Shown: positions 1 through 8,634, counted from the first letter of the stretch. The stretch is 39,357 nucleotides of DNA from Salinimicrobium profundisediminis (GCF_026241755.1 NZ_JAPJDA010000032.1:1-39357); one strand, 5' to 3'. Notes: a model not told the origin generated them from the letters alone. A program made the numbers and translations.

Positions 1-195
1 CTACCAGACGAAGTGCGTTTTGAACCGAATGGTTTTTCTGAAACCACATTCAATACGCTACAGCAAAAAGGCTACAACATTGAAGTGGGAGAATCTACTA
101 TTATTGGAAAGGTAGATGCCATTCTTGTATTGCCTACAGGAAAGCTGGAAGCTGGTGCCGATCCGCGGGGTGACGACGCTGCAGCAGGATTTTAA
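1..195 (+). CDS. ggt: gamma-glutamyltransferase, C-terminal end (5' truncated by window)
   Basis: The reading frame is open from the first base of the window, so the start lies outside. The 64 visible residues end in a glycine-rich tail containing ADPRGDDAAAGF preceded by a KVDAI segment. This is the characteristic C-terminus of the small subunit of gamma-glutamyltranspeptidase (family pattern GxxDPRxxGxAxG). The family cleaves glutathione and other gamma-glutamyl compounds and is usually exported to the periplasm as a self-processing precursor. The nucleophilic threonine and the large subunit are not in view, so activity cannot be judged. The stop is at 193-195, and the next 270 bases hold no convincing gene, only a 28-codon open frame at 243-329 that I do not call. 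Confidence 0.85.
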   Translation, partial: LPDEVRFEPNGFSETTFNTLQQKGYNIEVGESTIIGKVDAILVLPTGKLEAGADPRGDDAAAGF

Positions 196-467
196 TAGGT
201 CGTAACCACAAAAGCAACTCTGAGGATTAATATTTAAAAAAAATGGCTTTACAGGGGACCACAAACCCGTCGCAACAGCGGCTTGACATTCACGGCCCTA
301 CTTTAATTAATGGAAATTTATCTATGTAAAAGTTTAATTAGAATGCTAAGGAACTGCAAATGAGTTAGGATAAAACACAACTACCTGCAAGTTTTAGAAA
401 TATTCTTAAATTGATTTAAATTAAATGTTTCTGAATCCCGGCACCAGAATTATATAAAAACTTTTAA

Positions 468-899
468 TTGAATATCAATCTTTCAGATTACGTAAAGAAA
501 AGAAATGGGGTTTCCATGGGAAGTCGGGGGTCATTGCGCAACAATCTTTCCCGCTCCTTTGGGGCTAAGAACTTCTCGACCTTCTGGACATACTGGAATC
601 CTATTTTTGGCTACTACCTCGGAAAATTTATTTTTAAACCATCAAAGAGGATTTTCCCCGCATCCATTGCATTGGTCATTACTTTTTTAGTAAGTGGTTT
701 AATTCACGATACCGTAACAGTACTATTGCGCGGAAAAACATCATTTTTCTTTACAGTATGGTTTCTTTTAATGAGTTTTGCTGTATTACTAACAAAAATT
801 CTGAAGCATAACTGGTCGAAGCAAAGCTGGCTGGTAAGGGCATTAAATAATTTCATCATCATCGTGCTATGCTTACTCCTTACGATCTGGATCCTATGA
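468..899 (+). CDS. small MBOAT-like (acyltransferase-related) membrane protein
   Basis: This encodes 143 residues with at least three hydrophobic segments (about residues 62-82, 90-108 and 122-143). The FWTYWNP segment and the VSGLIHD segment (around residues 77-83) resemble the W-rich and histidine motifs of membrane-bound O-acyltransferases or wax-synthase-like proteins, where the histidine is catalytic. Full MBOATs are about three times longer, so this is either a short family or the C-terminal half of one. The chosen start is TTG at 468, because the preceding codons (NLSDYVKKRNG) look like a conserved N-terminus. An ATG at 516 would give a 127-residue product. It lies 90 bases upstream of a glycosyltransferase on the same strand, which fits surface glycan or lipid modification, but that link is inference. 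Confidence 0.6.
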   Translation: MNINLSDYVKKRNGVSMGSRGSLRNNLSRSFGAKNFSTFWTYWNPIFGYYLGKFIFKPSKRIFPASIALVITFLVSGLIHDTVTVLLRGKTSFFFTVWFLLMSFAVLLTKILKHNWSKQSWLVRALNNFIIIVLCLLLTIWIL

Positions 900-989
900 A
901 AAAAAAGTATTCCATGGGAAATTCTACTTCAGTAAAAGAAAAAGTACCGGCTGTACTTTTCAGAAAAAACAACAGCTTACATCAGCAAA

Positions 990-1844
990 ATGAATAAAAT
1001 TCAGGTCGGTTTTTTAATGTCTTATGATTACCGGTTACTCAAAACCTCCCTTCCATTGGTGTACAGGGAAGCCGATTCTATAATCATTGCGCTCGATAAA
1101 GATCTAAGAACGTGGACGGGCAGCAAATTTCAGGTTGAGGAGCAATTTTTTGACTGGCTTGAGACTTTCGACACAGAAAATAAGATCAGCATTTACAGAG
1201 ATGATTTTTTTCATCCTAATCTCTCACCTATGGAAAATGAGGTAAGGGAAAGAAAAATGCTGGCTTCAAAAATGGGCATAGGGAACTGGCTGATACAGGT
1301 AGACAGTGATGAATATTTTATAGATTTTAAAGCTTTTGCTGAAGCCCTGAGATCGCGCAACAAGTATCCCGAAAAGAACCGAATCCAGATTGCAGGTTAC
1401 TACATTAACCTGTATAAATATACTGGGAATGGCATTTTGTACGTATCGAAACCCCGAAATCAAAAATTTGCCACCAACTATCCCGATTATGTCACAGGGA
1501 GAAATACCAGGCAAAGGGTAATCTACGTTCCGCATATTGTTATACACGAATGTTTGTCGAGAAGTGAAGACGAAATAAAGACAAAGTTCTCCAACTGGGG
1601 GCATTCGCACCAGGTGAACGGGGAGATCTTTCTCGACAAGTGGAGGCAGATCAATGAAACCAATTACAAACAATTTGAAGATCTCTTTTATTTAGAGCCC
1701 GAAAAGTGGAAAAGACTTGATTATGTGCAGGGCCAGTCAATGAATGAAATTATAAAAAATCTAAAATCCCGGGAGTTAATACCTTCCAAAACTCACCTTT
1801 TAAGCAAGAATTTTGGGCAGTGGTTCAAATTCTTATTCAAATAA
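990..1844 (+). CDS. glycosyltransferase family 2-like protein
   Basis: This encodes 284 residues with no signal peptide, so it is probably cytoplasmic or membrane-associated. WLIQVDSDEYF at residues 100-110 carries a DxD motif (D105, D107) of the kind that binds the metal and nucleotide-sugar diphosphate in GT-A fold enzymes. The strand before it (residues 2-35) fits the GT-A nucleotide-binding beginning. A conserved-looking HIVIHE segment and a GHSHQ segment follow in the second half, as in GT2-like proteins that act on cell-surface glycans. The acceptor and donor sugars cannot be told. It is followed after 25 bases by the acetolactate-decarboxylase-like lipoprotein, so the two may be cotranscribed. 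Confidence 0.7.
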   Translation: MNKIQVGFLMSYDYRLLKTSLPLVYREADSIIIALDKDLRTWTGSKFQVEEQFFDWLETFDTENKISIYRDDFFHPNLSPMENEVRERKMLASKMGIGNWLIQVDSDEYFIDFKAFAEALRSRNKYPEKNRIQIAGYYINLYKYTGNGILYVSKPRNQKFATNYPDYVTGRNTRQRVIYVPHIVIHECLSRSEDEIKTKFSNWGHSHQVNGEIFLDKWRQINETNYKQFEDLFYLEPEKWKRLDYVQGQSMNEIIKNLKSRELIPSKTHLLSKNFGQWFKFLFK

Positions 1845-1869
1845 TTTTTTACTTTTCAACTAAAAAAAT

Positions 1870-2604
1870 ATGACATTTAAGAAACCGGTTATTGCATTAC
1901 TTACGTTGACAATTTTAAGTTGTATTTCATCAAAAAAAGACCCAACAGTAGAACATGCTGCTGGTGTGAGTATCATTGGAGCCATGAGAAATGTAATGCT
2001 TAAAGGAGACCTGCAAGACAGGCTCTCCCTGGACACCATTGCAAATAAAACAGGGCTTTACGGTTTGGGTCCTTTAAGTCATCTTCAGGGCGAACTTCTT
2101 ATCAACGACGGAAAAAATTATATTTCAAGAGTAACAACAAACGGAAGTTTAGAAGTAAAGAAAAGCTATGATGCATCGGCACCTTTCTTTGTGTATTCAA
2201 ATGTAGATAAATGGGAAGAAATTGTGTTACCAGATAGTATTGCAACTATTCAGGATGTGGAAAAATATATTGGAGAAAGAACTTCTAAAATCAGCAGTCC
2301 CTTTGCATTTAAACTGAAAGGAACTGTAGCCCACGCAAAAATCCATGTGTTAAACCTGCCGGAAGGAGCAAAAGTTTCATCCCCGGCTGAAGCACATGAG
2401 AATCAGGTTGATTATGACATTAAAAATGAAAAAGCAGAAATCATCGGATTTTATTCTACAGAACACAAAGGAGTTTTTACGCATCACGATTCCAACACAC
2501 ACATGCATCTTATCACTGCCGATGAACTCAAGATGGGACATTTAGATGAGCTGCAAATTGAAAATATGAGCTTGTACCTCCCGGAAGGTCACTCACAGCA
2601 ATAA
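1870..2604 (+). CDS. exported lipoprotein of the alpha-acetolactate decarboxylase family
   Basis: This encodes 244 residues. The N-terminus has a short hydrophobic stretch ending in the lipobox ILSC with Cys18, so the protein should be lipid-anchored outside the cytoplasm. The body matches the acetolactate decarboxylase fold: a GLGPLSHLQGELL segment with Glu75, and a histidine cluster in which His211-x-His213 and His224 are spaced exactly as the zinc ligands of the Brevibacillus enzyme (HxH, then 11 residues). The classical enzyme is cytoplasmic, makes acetoin and has an active-site arginine. Here that region (about residues 150-162) appears to lack the arginine and carries His155 and His159 instead. 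The reaction may therefore differ. It ends at a strong hairpin at 2634-2664. Confidence 0.75.
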   Translation: MTFKKPVIALLTLTILSCISSKKDPTVEHAAGVSIIGAMRNVMLKGDLQDRLSLDTIANKTGLYGLGPLSHLQGELLINDGKNYISRVTTNGSLEVKKSYDASAPFFVYSNVDKWEEIVLPDSIATIQDVEKYIGERTSKISSPFAFKLKGTVAHAKIHVLNLPEGAKVSSPAEAHENQVDYDIKNEKAEIIGFYSTEHKGVFTHHDSNTHMHLITADELKMGHLDELQIENMSLYLPEGHSQQ

Positions 2605-2633
2605 TCTTTACCCAGGTAATAGCATTAAAAGGA

Positions 2634-2664
2634 AACCTTTCAAAAATGGCATTTTTGAAGGGTT
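2634..2664 (+). terminator. hairpin terminator after the acetolactate-decarboxylase-like gene
   Basis: This is a 15-bp inverted repeat with one mismatch around a single G at 2649, followed by TTGTTTTTC. It starts 29 bases after the stop codon. Its core is one of the AAATG-N-CATTT palindromes that recur in this window. Confidence 0.6.
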
Positions 2665-2671
2665 GTTTTTC

Positions 2672-2890
2672 TTATTTACCGTAAGTAGAAAAACAACTAT
2701 CGGTAGCCCAGTAAGCAGTCGGTTTTGAATCGGGGTAAAATCCGTGGGCGCCAACCTCCTCAAGAGGATCGAGAATACGGGACTGGCTTCCGCCCCCCTT
2801 AGCACTTACGGCAGGCTCTTCCCTATCAGTTTTAGAACAAAAAAGTGAACAAAATACAGTTGTGATCACAGCAACAATTACCTTTTCCAT
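2672..2890 (-). CDS. small hypothetical protein, possibly exported
   Basis: This encodes 72 residues beginning MEKVIVAVITTVFCSLFC, a short basic start followed by a hydrophobic core like a signal peptide or poor lipobox. The rest (KGGGSQSRILDPLEEVG and a Tyr/Thr/Ser-rich tail) is hydrophilic and does not match a family I can name. The ATG at 2888-2890 is preferred over the longer frame starting at 2950 because it places the hydrophobic segment at the N-terminus. It stands alone on the minus strand between two plus-strand genes, its base composition is less AT-rich than the flanks, and no promoter box is obvious. It could be spurious. Confidence 0.35.
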   Translation of the reverse strand: MEKVIVAVITTVFCSLFCSKTDREEPAVSAKGGGSQSRILDPLEEVGAHGFYPDSKPTAYWATDSCFSTYGK

Positions 2891-3294
2891 CAGTCTGGAA
2901 TTTGGAGTTAACACTTGTTTGCCGTAGGGAAGCAGAGCCAAATGTAGCAATTAACTTTTTATTAGGAAAACAAATTTTTACATAAAGTGTCAAAAATGAG
3001 CTTTTTAGGAACTATTTTTCTGGCTATAGTACTCTGAATATATGGGGAATTTATATTTTTAAGAAATTCAGCCGCTTTGAATTAGTAAGGGATTTCGAAG
3101 CATGAAATAGAATTTTGCTTTCCCTTCTTCTGCTGAAAAGTGCTGCTGGCATTGAGCAAGACAATACAAAACCCAGATCGGTCTTAATATCTATTTTTAA
3201 TTTCCGAAGAAAAAATCTGCAGTATTTTCTCATCTGAAGTATTTATCGTAATATTACAATGAGTATAAAAACTGTTATTCCAAAACTTTAAAAT
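2891..3294. other. AT-rich intergenic region upstream of arsM
   Basis: These 404 bases carry no convincing gene. Two short overlapping open frames around 2996-3106 look faintly like a membrane peptide and a basic C-terminus but are in different frames and lack a proper start. A minus-strand 60-codon frame at 3051-3233 has no recognisable features. A 10-bp perfect palindrome lies at 3248-3257, close to the arsM start. Confidence 0.5.
3248..3257. promoter_or_regulatory. possible operator of arsM
   Basis: GTAATATTAC is a perfect 10-bp palindrome ending 37 bases before the arsM start codon. AT-rich palindromes of this size are typical targets of ArsR/SmtB-type repressors, but no arsR gene is in the window, so this is only a candidate. 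Confidence 0.3.
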
Positions 3295-4185
3295 ATGAAC
3301 AGGGATCAGGAACTTAAGAATTCGGTAAAGGAGCGATATGCAAAAATTGCCGAACAGGGAAAAGCAGAGAACGCTGCTTCCTGCTGTGGTGCAACAACAC
3401 CTTCAAATAAAGTGTACAACATCATGATGGATGATTACACGGGAACCGGTGGTTACGTTGAAGAGGCCGATTTGGGCCTGGGCTGCGGACTACCTACTCA
3501 ATATGCAGGTATTAAAAAGGGCGATACCGTAATAGATCTTGGATCGGGTGCCGGAAACGACTGCTTTGTAGCCCGACATGAAACAGGGCCGGAAGGTAAA
3601 GTAATAGGTATAGATTTTACTCCTGCCATGATCGCTAAAGCCCGTATTAATGCCGAAAAACTTGGTTTTAACAACGTAGAATTCCGCGAAGGAGATATTG
3701 ACGAAATGCCGGTGAATGAAGGTAGCGCCGATGTGATTGTGAGTAACTGCGTACTTAACCTGGTACCCGATAAGCCGAAAGTAATTAAAGAGATCTACAG
3801 GGTTTTAAAACCTGGCGGGCATTTTAGTATTTCGGATATTGTCTTAGTGGGGGAATTGCCTGAAGCTTTACGTGAAGACGCAGAAATGTATGCGGGATGT
3901 GTGGCAGGAGCCATACAAAAAGAGGGTTATCTGCAGCACATTAAAGATGCAGGTTTCAAAAATGTAACTCTTCAAAAAGAAAAACCTATTACCATCCCCG
4001 ATGATATTCTGGAGAAATATCTTTCTACGGAAGATATGACCGCCTTTAAGCAAGGAGCAACCGGGATCTTTAGTATTACGGTTTATGCAGAAAAACCGGG
4101 CGCTGTAAAAGATAAACCTAAATTAAAAATGGTAGACCTGCAATCGCAGGGTGCATGTTGTACTCCCGATTCTGGTTGCTGCTAG
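3295..4185 (+). CDS. arsM: arsenite S-adenosylmethionine methyltransferase
   Basis: This encodes 296 residues of a cytoplasmic class I SAM methyltransferase that methylates As(III). The SAM-binding motif I is DLGSGAGND at residues 81-89, followed by an acidic IDF at 106-108. The three cysteines that bind arsenite in studied ArsM enzymes are present: Cys64 in GLGCGLP, Cys152 in SNCVLNL and Cys202 in YAGCVAGA. There are extra cysteine pairs at 30-31 and at the C-terminal end (288-289 and 295-296), a CC...GCC tail. The length is normal for bacterial ArsM. No arsR, arsB or arsC neighbour is visible, so it is a stand-alone gene with its own terminator at 4222-4263. Confidence 0.93.
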   Translation: MNRDQELKNSVKERYAKIAEQGKAENAASCCGATTPSNKVYNIMMDDYTGTGGYVEEADLGLGCGLPTQYAGIKKGDTVIDLGSGAGNDCFVARHETGPEGKVIGIDFTPAMIAKARINAEKLGFNNVEFREGDIDEMPVNEGSADVIVSNCVLNLVPDKPKVIKEIYRVLKPGGHFSISDIVLVGELPEALREDAEMYAGCVAGAIQKEGYLQHIKDAGFKNVTLQKEKPITIPDDILEKYLSTEDMTAFKQGATGIFSITVYAEKPGAVKDKPKLKMVDLQSQGACCTPDSGCC

Positions 4186-4221
4186 AGAAAAAACAGAGAT
4201 ATTTATTGCCATTTTGATTAT

Positions 4222-4263
4222 AAAAAAACCTGTTCCTAATTAATTAGGGGCAGGTTTTTTTTA
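4222..4263 (+). terminator. intrinsic terminator of arsM
   Basis: An A-rich run and AACCTG pair with CAGGTT around an inner AT-rich stem, followed by an eight-T run. It begins about 36 bases after the arsM stop. Confidence 0.85.
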
Positions 4264-4537
4264 TTAGCCGGCTACATATTTTTTCCCGTCTGCCAAATGA
4301 ACATTTTTTTCAATAAAGTTTATGTCAATTAATAAATCTTTAGTGTAGTAAATTCTTTACAAAATAAATCTTGTATTTTAAGAAAATTTTTAGATTTACA
4401 ATCTGATAACATTCCGGCTTCTTCCCTACCATTAGCCAGAACAAATAAACCGATTCTTCTATAGGTATATTATTAATGTTGATAGATGATATTTAAGCAT
4501 CTACCAATTTTATAGAAGAGATAACATCATCGCCCAC
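4264..4537 (+). promoter_or_regulatory. AT-rich leader of the ELWxxDGT gene with nested stem-loop
   Basis: The stretch is non-coding. Near its end an outer stem pairs CTTCTATA (4456-4463) with TATAGAAG (4511-4518). It encloses an inner stem, TTG-A-TAGATG (4479-4488) with CATCTA-C-CAA (4498-4507), with one mismatch. The structure ends 19 bases before the start codon and could shape translation or be a protein-binding site. No clear -7 box was assigned. Confidence 0.4.
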
Positions 4538-7500
4538 ATGAAACAAATTTACTTTCTCGTCCTCATTCTATCCCTGTTTAACATCACAGATTCTTTCAGC
4601 CAAAATTTTAATGCCAGTTTAATTGAGCTATATTTTGCCAATGACAGTAATCCCAGCGAGTTTATTAAATCTGATTCTGGTTTTTATTTCACCGCTATAG
4701 ATCGCCATAACGGAAGAGAACTGTGGTTTACTGACGGAAACCTTGAAAATACCCGAATGGTTAAAGACATAGCTGAAGGTGACAGAGATTCAGGTGTTAT
4801 TCCATTGGGGGTAATTGGAGATATGTTGTTTTTCCAGGCCCGTATTAATTGGTCTTCAGATCCTCAACTCTGGGTTAGCGATGGGACTGAAAATGGCACC
4901 TATCCTATTAAAGATATTCTTGTTTATGAAATGTTCATATTTCAGGGAAAAGCTTTTTTTCAATCTTCTGGGGAAGCCGCAGGAAACGAATTGTGGGTAA
5001 GCGACGGCACCTCTGAAGGAACCAGACTTTTTAAGGATATAAATGAAGGGTTGAATGGAAGTCATCCCTCCGGATTTTTTGAATTAAATAACCATCTATA
5101 TTTTACAGCTAATGATGGAAAATCTGGTAGAGAAATATGGAAAACTGATGGAACCTCTGTGGGCACTATTTTATTAAAAGATATTCATGCTGCTCAAAGT
5201 GCATTTTACAACAATATACATTTCTTAGAATTTGATGATCAATTATACTTTATGGCCGAAGATGGGCAGAATGGAAATGAGCTTTATAAAAGCGATGGAA
5301 CTGAAGAAGGCACTGTCATGATAAAAGATATTAATCCTAACGGCAATGCTGCTACCCACCTGATTGGTACAGTAACTCCACACGGAATTTTTTTTATAGC
5401 TACAGATGGGCAAAATGGGTATGAACTATGGAAAAGCGATGGAACCGAAAATGGAACTGTAATGGTTAAAAACATCACACAGCAGGGGGATACCTTCAGT
5501 TTTTATAGTTCTTCTGATAATTTTGCTACTTCAGGAAATACGGTCTTTTTTGTCGCTAATGATGACATTAACGGAGCCGAACTATGGAAAACAGATGGAA
5601 CCGAGGAAGGAACCTTGATCGTAAAAGATATTAGTCCCGGTAGTAACTCGACCTATATAGGGCATTTAAAAAGCTTTGGAGATAGAGTTCTTTTTGTGGC
5701 TTCTGCAAATAACCAGGAACTTTCTCAGCTTTGGACAAGTGATGGTACAGAGAACGGCACCATCCCACTAAACGAAGTAGATATAACTACTAATCTCTCC
5801 AGCTTCAATTTTGAATTTATTGAATTTGAACACAAAGTTTATTTTGTGGCAAACTCAATAATTCATGGTCACGAATTATGGGTAACCGATGGAACAGCAG
5901 ATGGCACAAAACTCTTTAAGGATTTTAATCACTGGTGGAGTAGCAACGCCAACAACTTCCTTGACATTGATGGCCTGTTATATTTTAGTGCTAGAAAATA
6001 TTCCCATGGAAATAATTTATTTATAAGTAATGGAACCCTTGAAGGCACAAAAAGAGTAAAAGAGATCAATTCAGACTACATGGCCATAGACGAAAATTCT
6101 GAAATGATTGAGATGAATGGCAAGCTATATTTTAGTGCTGTAGATGCAGAGTATGGCTATGAACTGTGGGTAAGTGATGGCACCGCCAGTGGTACTCAAA
6201 TGATAAAAGATATAGCACCGGGATCCAGAAGTAGTATGACCAGTGAAGGTTACAGTAAAACTTTTTCTGTTGTTGGTGATAAGTTGTTTTTTAGAGCCAA
6301 TGATGGAGTCCATGGTAATGAATTATGGATGAGTGATGGAACTCCTTCAGGAACAAAATTAGTTAAGGATCTATATCCCGGAGCCGCAACTGGTGGTGCT
6401 TCTAATATTGTGTCTTTGAATAACACCATCTATTTTAGAGGTGCTGACAATACTGGACCTGCCTTATGGAAATCTGACGGAACATCCGGTGGTACTGTGA
6501 AAGTAAAAAACCTTCAGGGTCTCCGACAAATTAGAGCGCTCAATAACAAACTTATTCTTACCGCCGATCTTCAAAACAGCACCTATGGTGCTCATGATCT
6601 TTTTTCTTCGGACGGAACTACCGAGGGAACAATACACCTGAAAGCTTTTGGAGGTAGTAGTGGTGGAGATATCCAATTCATGACCGTACTAAATGATGAA
6701 TTATATTTCGTTGCCAAAAACCCCGAAACATTTAGAGAATCTGTTTATAAAACTGACGGAACATTGGAAGGCACAAAGCTAATGGTCGATGGTGGAACAA
6801 TTGGAGTTCATCCGGATATTAACGTCATCACCACCTGTGGGGACTACGTCTATTTCGTAGCCGAGAAAGAGAATAGTTACAACGGAGCCGAACTATGGAG
6901 AACTGCAGGTTCACCTGAAACCACCATCAGGTTGACCAAAACAACCGAGGGAGTTTATAACTATATAAGTTCTCTGGCCTGTTTTCAAGATAATATTTAT
7001 TTTAAGGATGCATATAATACTCCGGAAATCTGGCGAACAGATGGAAGCCCCGAGAATACGGATTTGATTTCTTATACCGTCAACGGAGGTGTTCCAACAG
7101 ATGACTTAATGATTAATAAACTTGTCGCCGGTAAGAATGTTCTCTATTTCCTTGGAAGCACCAGTGAAAGCGGGGAGGAACTCTACGCCATCCAAAATGG
7201 CGAAATAGCCGTTCTTCCTGTAGATGAAATTCCCTCGGAAAATTTATCGACAGATCTCTTTACAATTGAAATTAGTAATGAGACATGTGCAGGTAAAGAC
7301 AATGGGGAACTTTTTATTGAAGCTTCAGAAGAACATCCCTTTCTTGCCGAAATAAATGGAAAAGCTTATAGTTTTTTTAAAGAATTAATGCTCGGGAACC
7401 TTAAGCCAGATGACTATACTATTTGTATCACTATTGAATCCCGTACAGATTTCCAGCAGTGTTTTGAATTTAGGATAGATTCTGGTGGTTTCCTTGAAGG

Positions 7501-7951
7501 CGTGATGCAGTCAATGCCCCGTCCCACCGGAAATTTTGTAAATGTCAATATTGAAAATGGCACAGCTCCTTTTATAGCCACGCTCAACGGAAAACTTATT
7601 GACACTTACGCTTCTTCTGAGTTTTCTGTATTAACGAATGGTAAAGGAACATTGGAAATTTCCTCTGGAAAAGCCTGCGAAGGAAAGTTAGCCTTAAATG
7701 TTGAAGGAAGTGACTTAATGGTAGCTTTTCCTAATCCAACTACTGCAGAACTACATATTACAATTCCCGAAGGCAATTTCGGAAAACTTCCGGTGCATCT
7801 CTACAATGGATCTGGCCAGCTTATTTCTTCAGCTACTTATAGCATCAAGAACCATCTGCTAACAATCGATGTTGAAGATCTGAAACCCGGTGTTTATTAT
7901 GCAGTATTGAAATTAAAAATTCCGCACACTATTCAATTTGTGAAAAGATGA
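4538..7951 (+). CDS. T9SS-secreted protein with about 17 ELWxxDGTxxGT repeats
   Basis: This encodes 1137 residues. Residues 1-21 are a signal peptide (MKQIYFLVLILSLFNITDSF, then SQ). From about residue 60 to 850 the motif ELWxxDGTxxGT, usually followed by a valine-lysine-aspartate strand, recurs about 17 times at 45-60 residue spacing, as in large bacterial proteins predicted to form beta-propellers. The last two or three copies are degenerate (ELWRTAGSPETT, EIWRTDGSPENT). Residues about 900-1050 form further beta-rich modules. The last 80 residues, with FPNPTT and LKPGVYYA, are a type A T9SS sorting domain, so the protein should cross the outer membrane and be anchored or released. The ligand is unknown. 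Its stop overlaps the next start (ATGA), so the two genes are translationally coupled. Confidence 0.85.
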   Translation: MKQIYFLVLILSLFNITDSFSQNFNASLIELYFANDSNPSEFIKSDSGFYFTAIDRHNGRELWFTDGNLENTRMVKDIAEGDRDSGVIPLGVIGDMLFFQARINWSSDPQLWVSDGTENGTYPIKDILVYEMFIFQGKAFFQSSGEAAGNELWVSDGTSEGTRLFKDINEGLNGSHPSGFFELNNHLYFTANDGKSGREIWKTDGTSVGTILLKDIHAAQSAFYNNIHFLEFDDQLYFMAEDGQNGNELYKSDGTEEGTVMIKDINPNGNAATHLIGTVTPHGIFFIATDGQNGYELWKSDGTENGTVMVKNITQQGDTFSFYSSSDNFATSGNTVFFVANDDINGAELWKTDGTEEGTLIVKDISPGSNSTYIGHLKSFGDRVLFVASANNQELSQLWTSDGTENGTIPLNEVDITTNLSSFNFEFIEFEHKVYFVANSIIHGHELWVTDGTADGTKLFKDFNHWWSSNANNFLDIDGLLYFSARKYSHGNNLFISNGTLEGTKRVKEINSDYMAIDENSEMIEMNGKLYFSAVDAEYGYELWVSDGTASGTQMIKDIAPGSRSSMTSEGYSKTFSVVGDKLFFRANDGVHGNELWMSDGTPSGTKLVKDLYPGAATGGASNIVSLNNTIYFRGADNTGPALWKSDGTSGGTVKVKNLQGLRQIRALNNKLILTADLQNSTYGAHDLFSSDGTTEGTIHLKAFGGSSGGDIQFMTVLNDELYFVAKNPETFRESVYKTDGTLEGTKLMVDGGTIGVHPDINVITTCGDYVYFVAEKENSYNGAELWRTAGSPETTIRLTKTTEGVYNYISSLACFQDNIYFKDAYNTPEIWRTDGSPENTDLISYTVNGGVPTDDLMINKLVAGKNVLYFLGSTSESGEELYAIQNGEIAVLPVDEIPSENLSTDLFTIEISNETCAGKDNGELFIEASEEHPFLAEINGKAYSFFKELMLGNLKPDDYTICITIESRTDFQQCFEFRIDSGGFLEGVMQSMPRPTGNFVNVNIENGTAPFIATLNGKLIDTYASSEFSVLTNGKGTLEISSGKACEGKLALNVEGSDLMVAFPNPTTAELHITIPEGNFGKLPVHLYNGSGQLISSATYSIKNHLLTIDVEDLKPGVYYAVLKLKIPHTIQFVKR

Positions 7952-8634
7952 AAAATTTAAAATTTATTATTCTCTGCTTTCTGTTCTTTGCATGTTCTGC
8001 TGACTCTGAGCCAACAGATGAAAACAAAAAACAAAATAAAGCTCCGGAAGTACCAGTCTTATTAAATCCTGAAGACAACCTGTTCTGTATAGATAACGAG
8101 CTGGATTTTAGCTGGATTTCTGCAACAGACCCTGAAGGGGAGAATGTTTCTTACGTATTCGAGATTTCAACATCAAGTGATTTTTCTGAGATATACTATA
8201 GAAAAGAACTCAGTTCCCTGACCGTCAACAAACAAGTCGATAAAGGCATGAATTATTACTGGAGGGTGGTTGCTAAAGATAGCAAAGGAAATACCAGTGC
8301 CTATTCAGCTGTTCGCAACTTTTATACTGAAGAAGCACCAAGTACAAATTCATTGCCGTCTGTTCCGAAAAAATTAAGTCCTAAAGAATATAAAATATAC
8401 GGTTCAGTAGTAGAATTAGCCTGGGAATCTATAGATCTGGATAATGACGAACTGAAGTATGATCTTTACTTTGGTACTTCTGAAAATCCTCCTTTATTGG
8501 AAGAAAATCTATTAACCAATGCCTTTGAAATTAACAATTTAGCAGCCGGGACAATTTATCATTGGATGATTGTTACAATAGACGGAAAAGGTGGAAAATC
8601 TATAGGACAAGTCTGGAGTTTTAAAACAAATTAA
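7948..8634 (+). CDS. lipoprotein with two fibronectin type III-like domains
   Basis: This encodes 228 residues. The N-terminus MKNLKFIILCFLFFACS has a lipobox with Cys16, followed by a charged Asp/Glu/Lys linker. Two repeated beta-sandwich modules follow (about residues 36-128 and 139-228). Each ends in a tyrosine-tryptophan strand (YYWRVVAKDSKGN and YHWMIVTIDGKGG) and an F-strand (NFYTEE, SFKTN), the usual look of FN3-like domains in Bacteroidota surface proteins. The start overlaps the stop of the large T9SS protein by four bases, so it probably acts with it as a surface partner or anchor. No catalytic residues are apparent. Confidence 0.75.
   Translation: MKNLKFIILCFLFFACSADSEPTDENKKQNKAPEVPVLLNPEDNLFCIDNELDFSWISATDPEGENVSYVFEISTSSDFSEIYYRKELSSLTVNKQVDKGMNYYWRVVAKDSKGNTSAYSAVRNFYTEEAPSTNSLPSVPKKLSPKEYKIYGSVVELAWESIDLDNDELKYDLYFGTSENPPLLEENLLTNAFEINNLAAGTIYHWMIVTIDGKGGKSIGQVWSFKTN

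Noticed and set aside
2996-3106. Two overlapping short frames resembling a frameshifted small membrane protein
   Set aside because: The first is only 13 codons and the second has no start; the resemblance is too weak to call a pseudogene.
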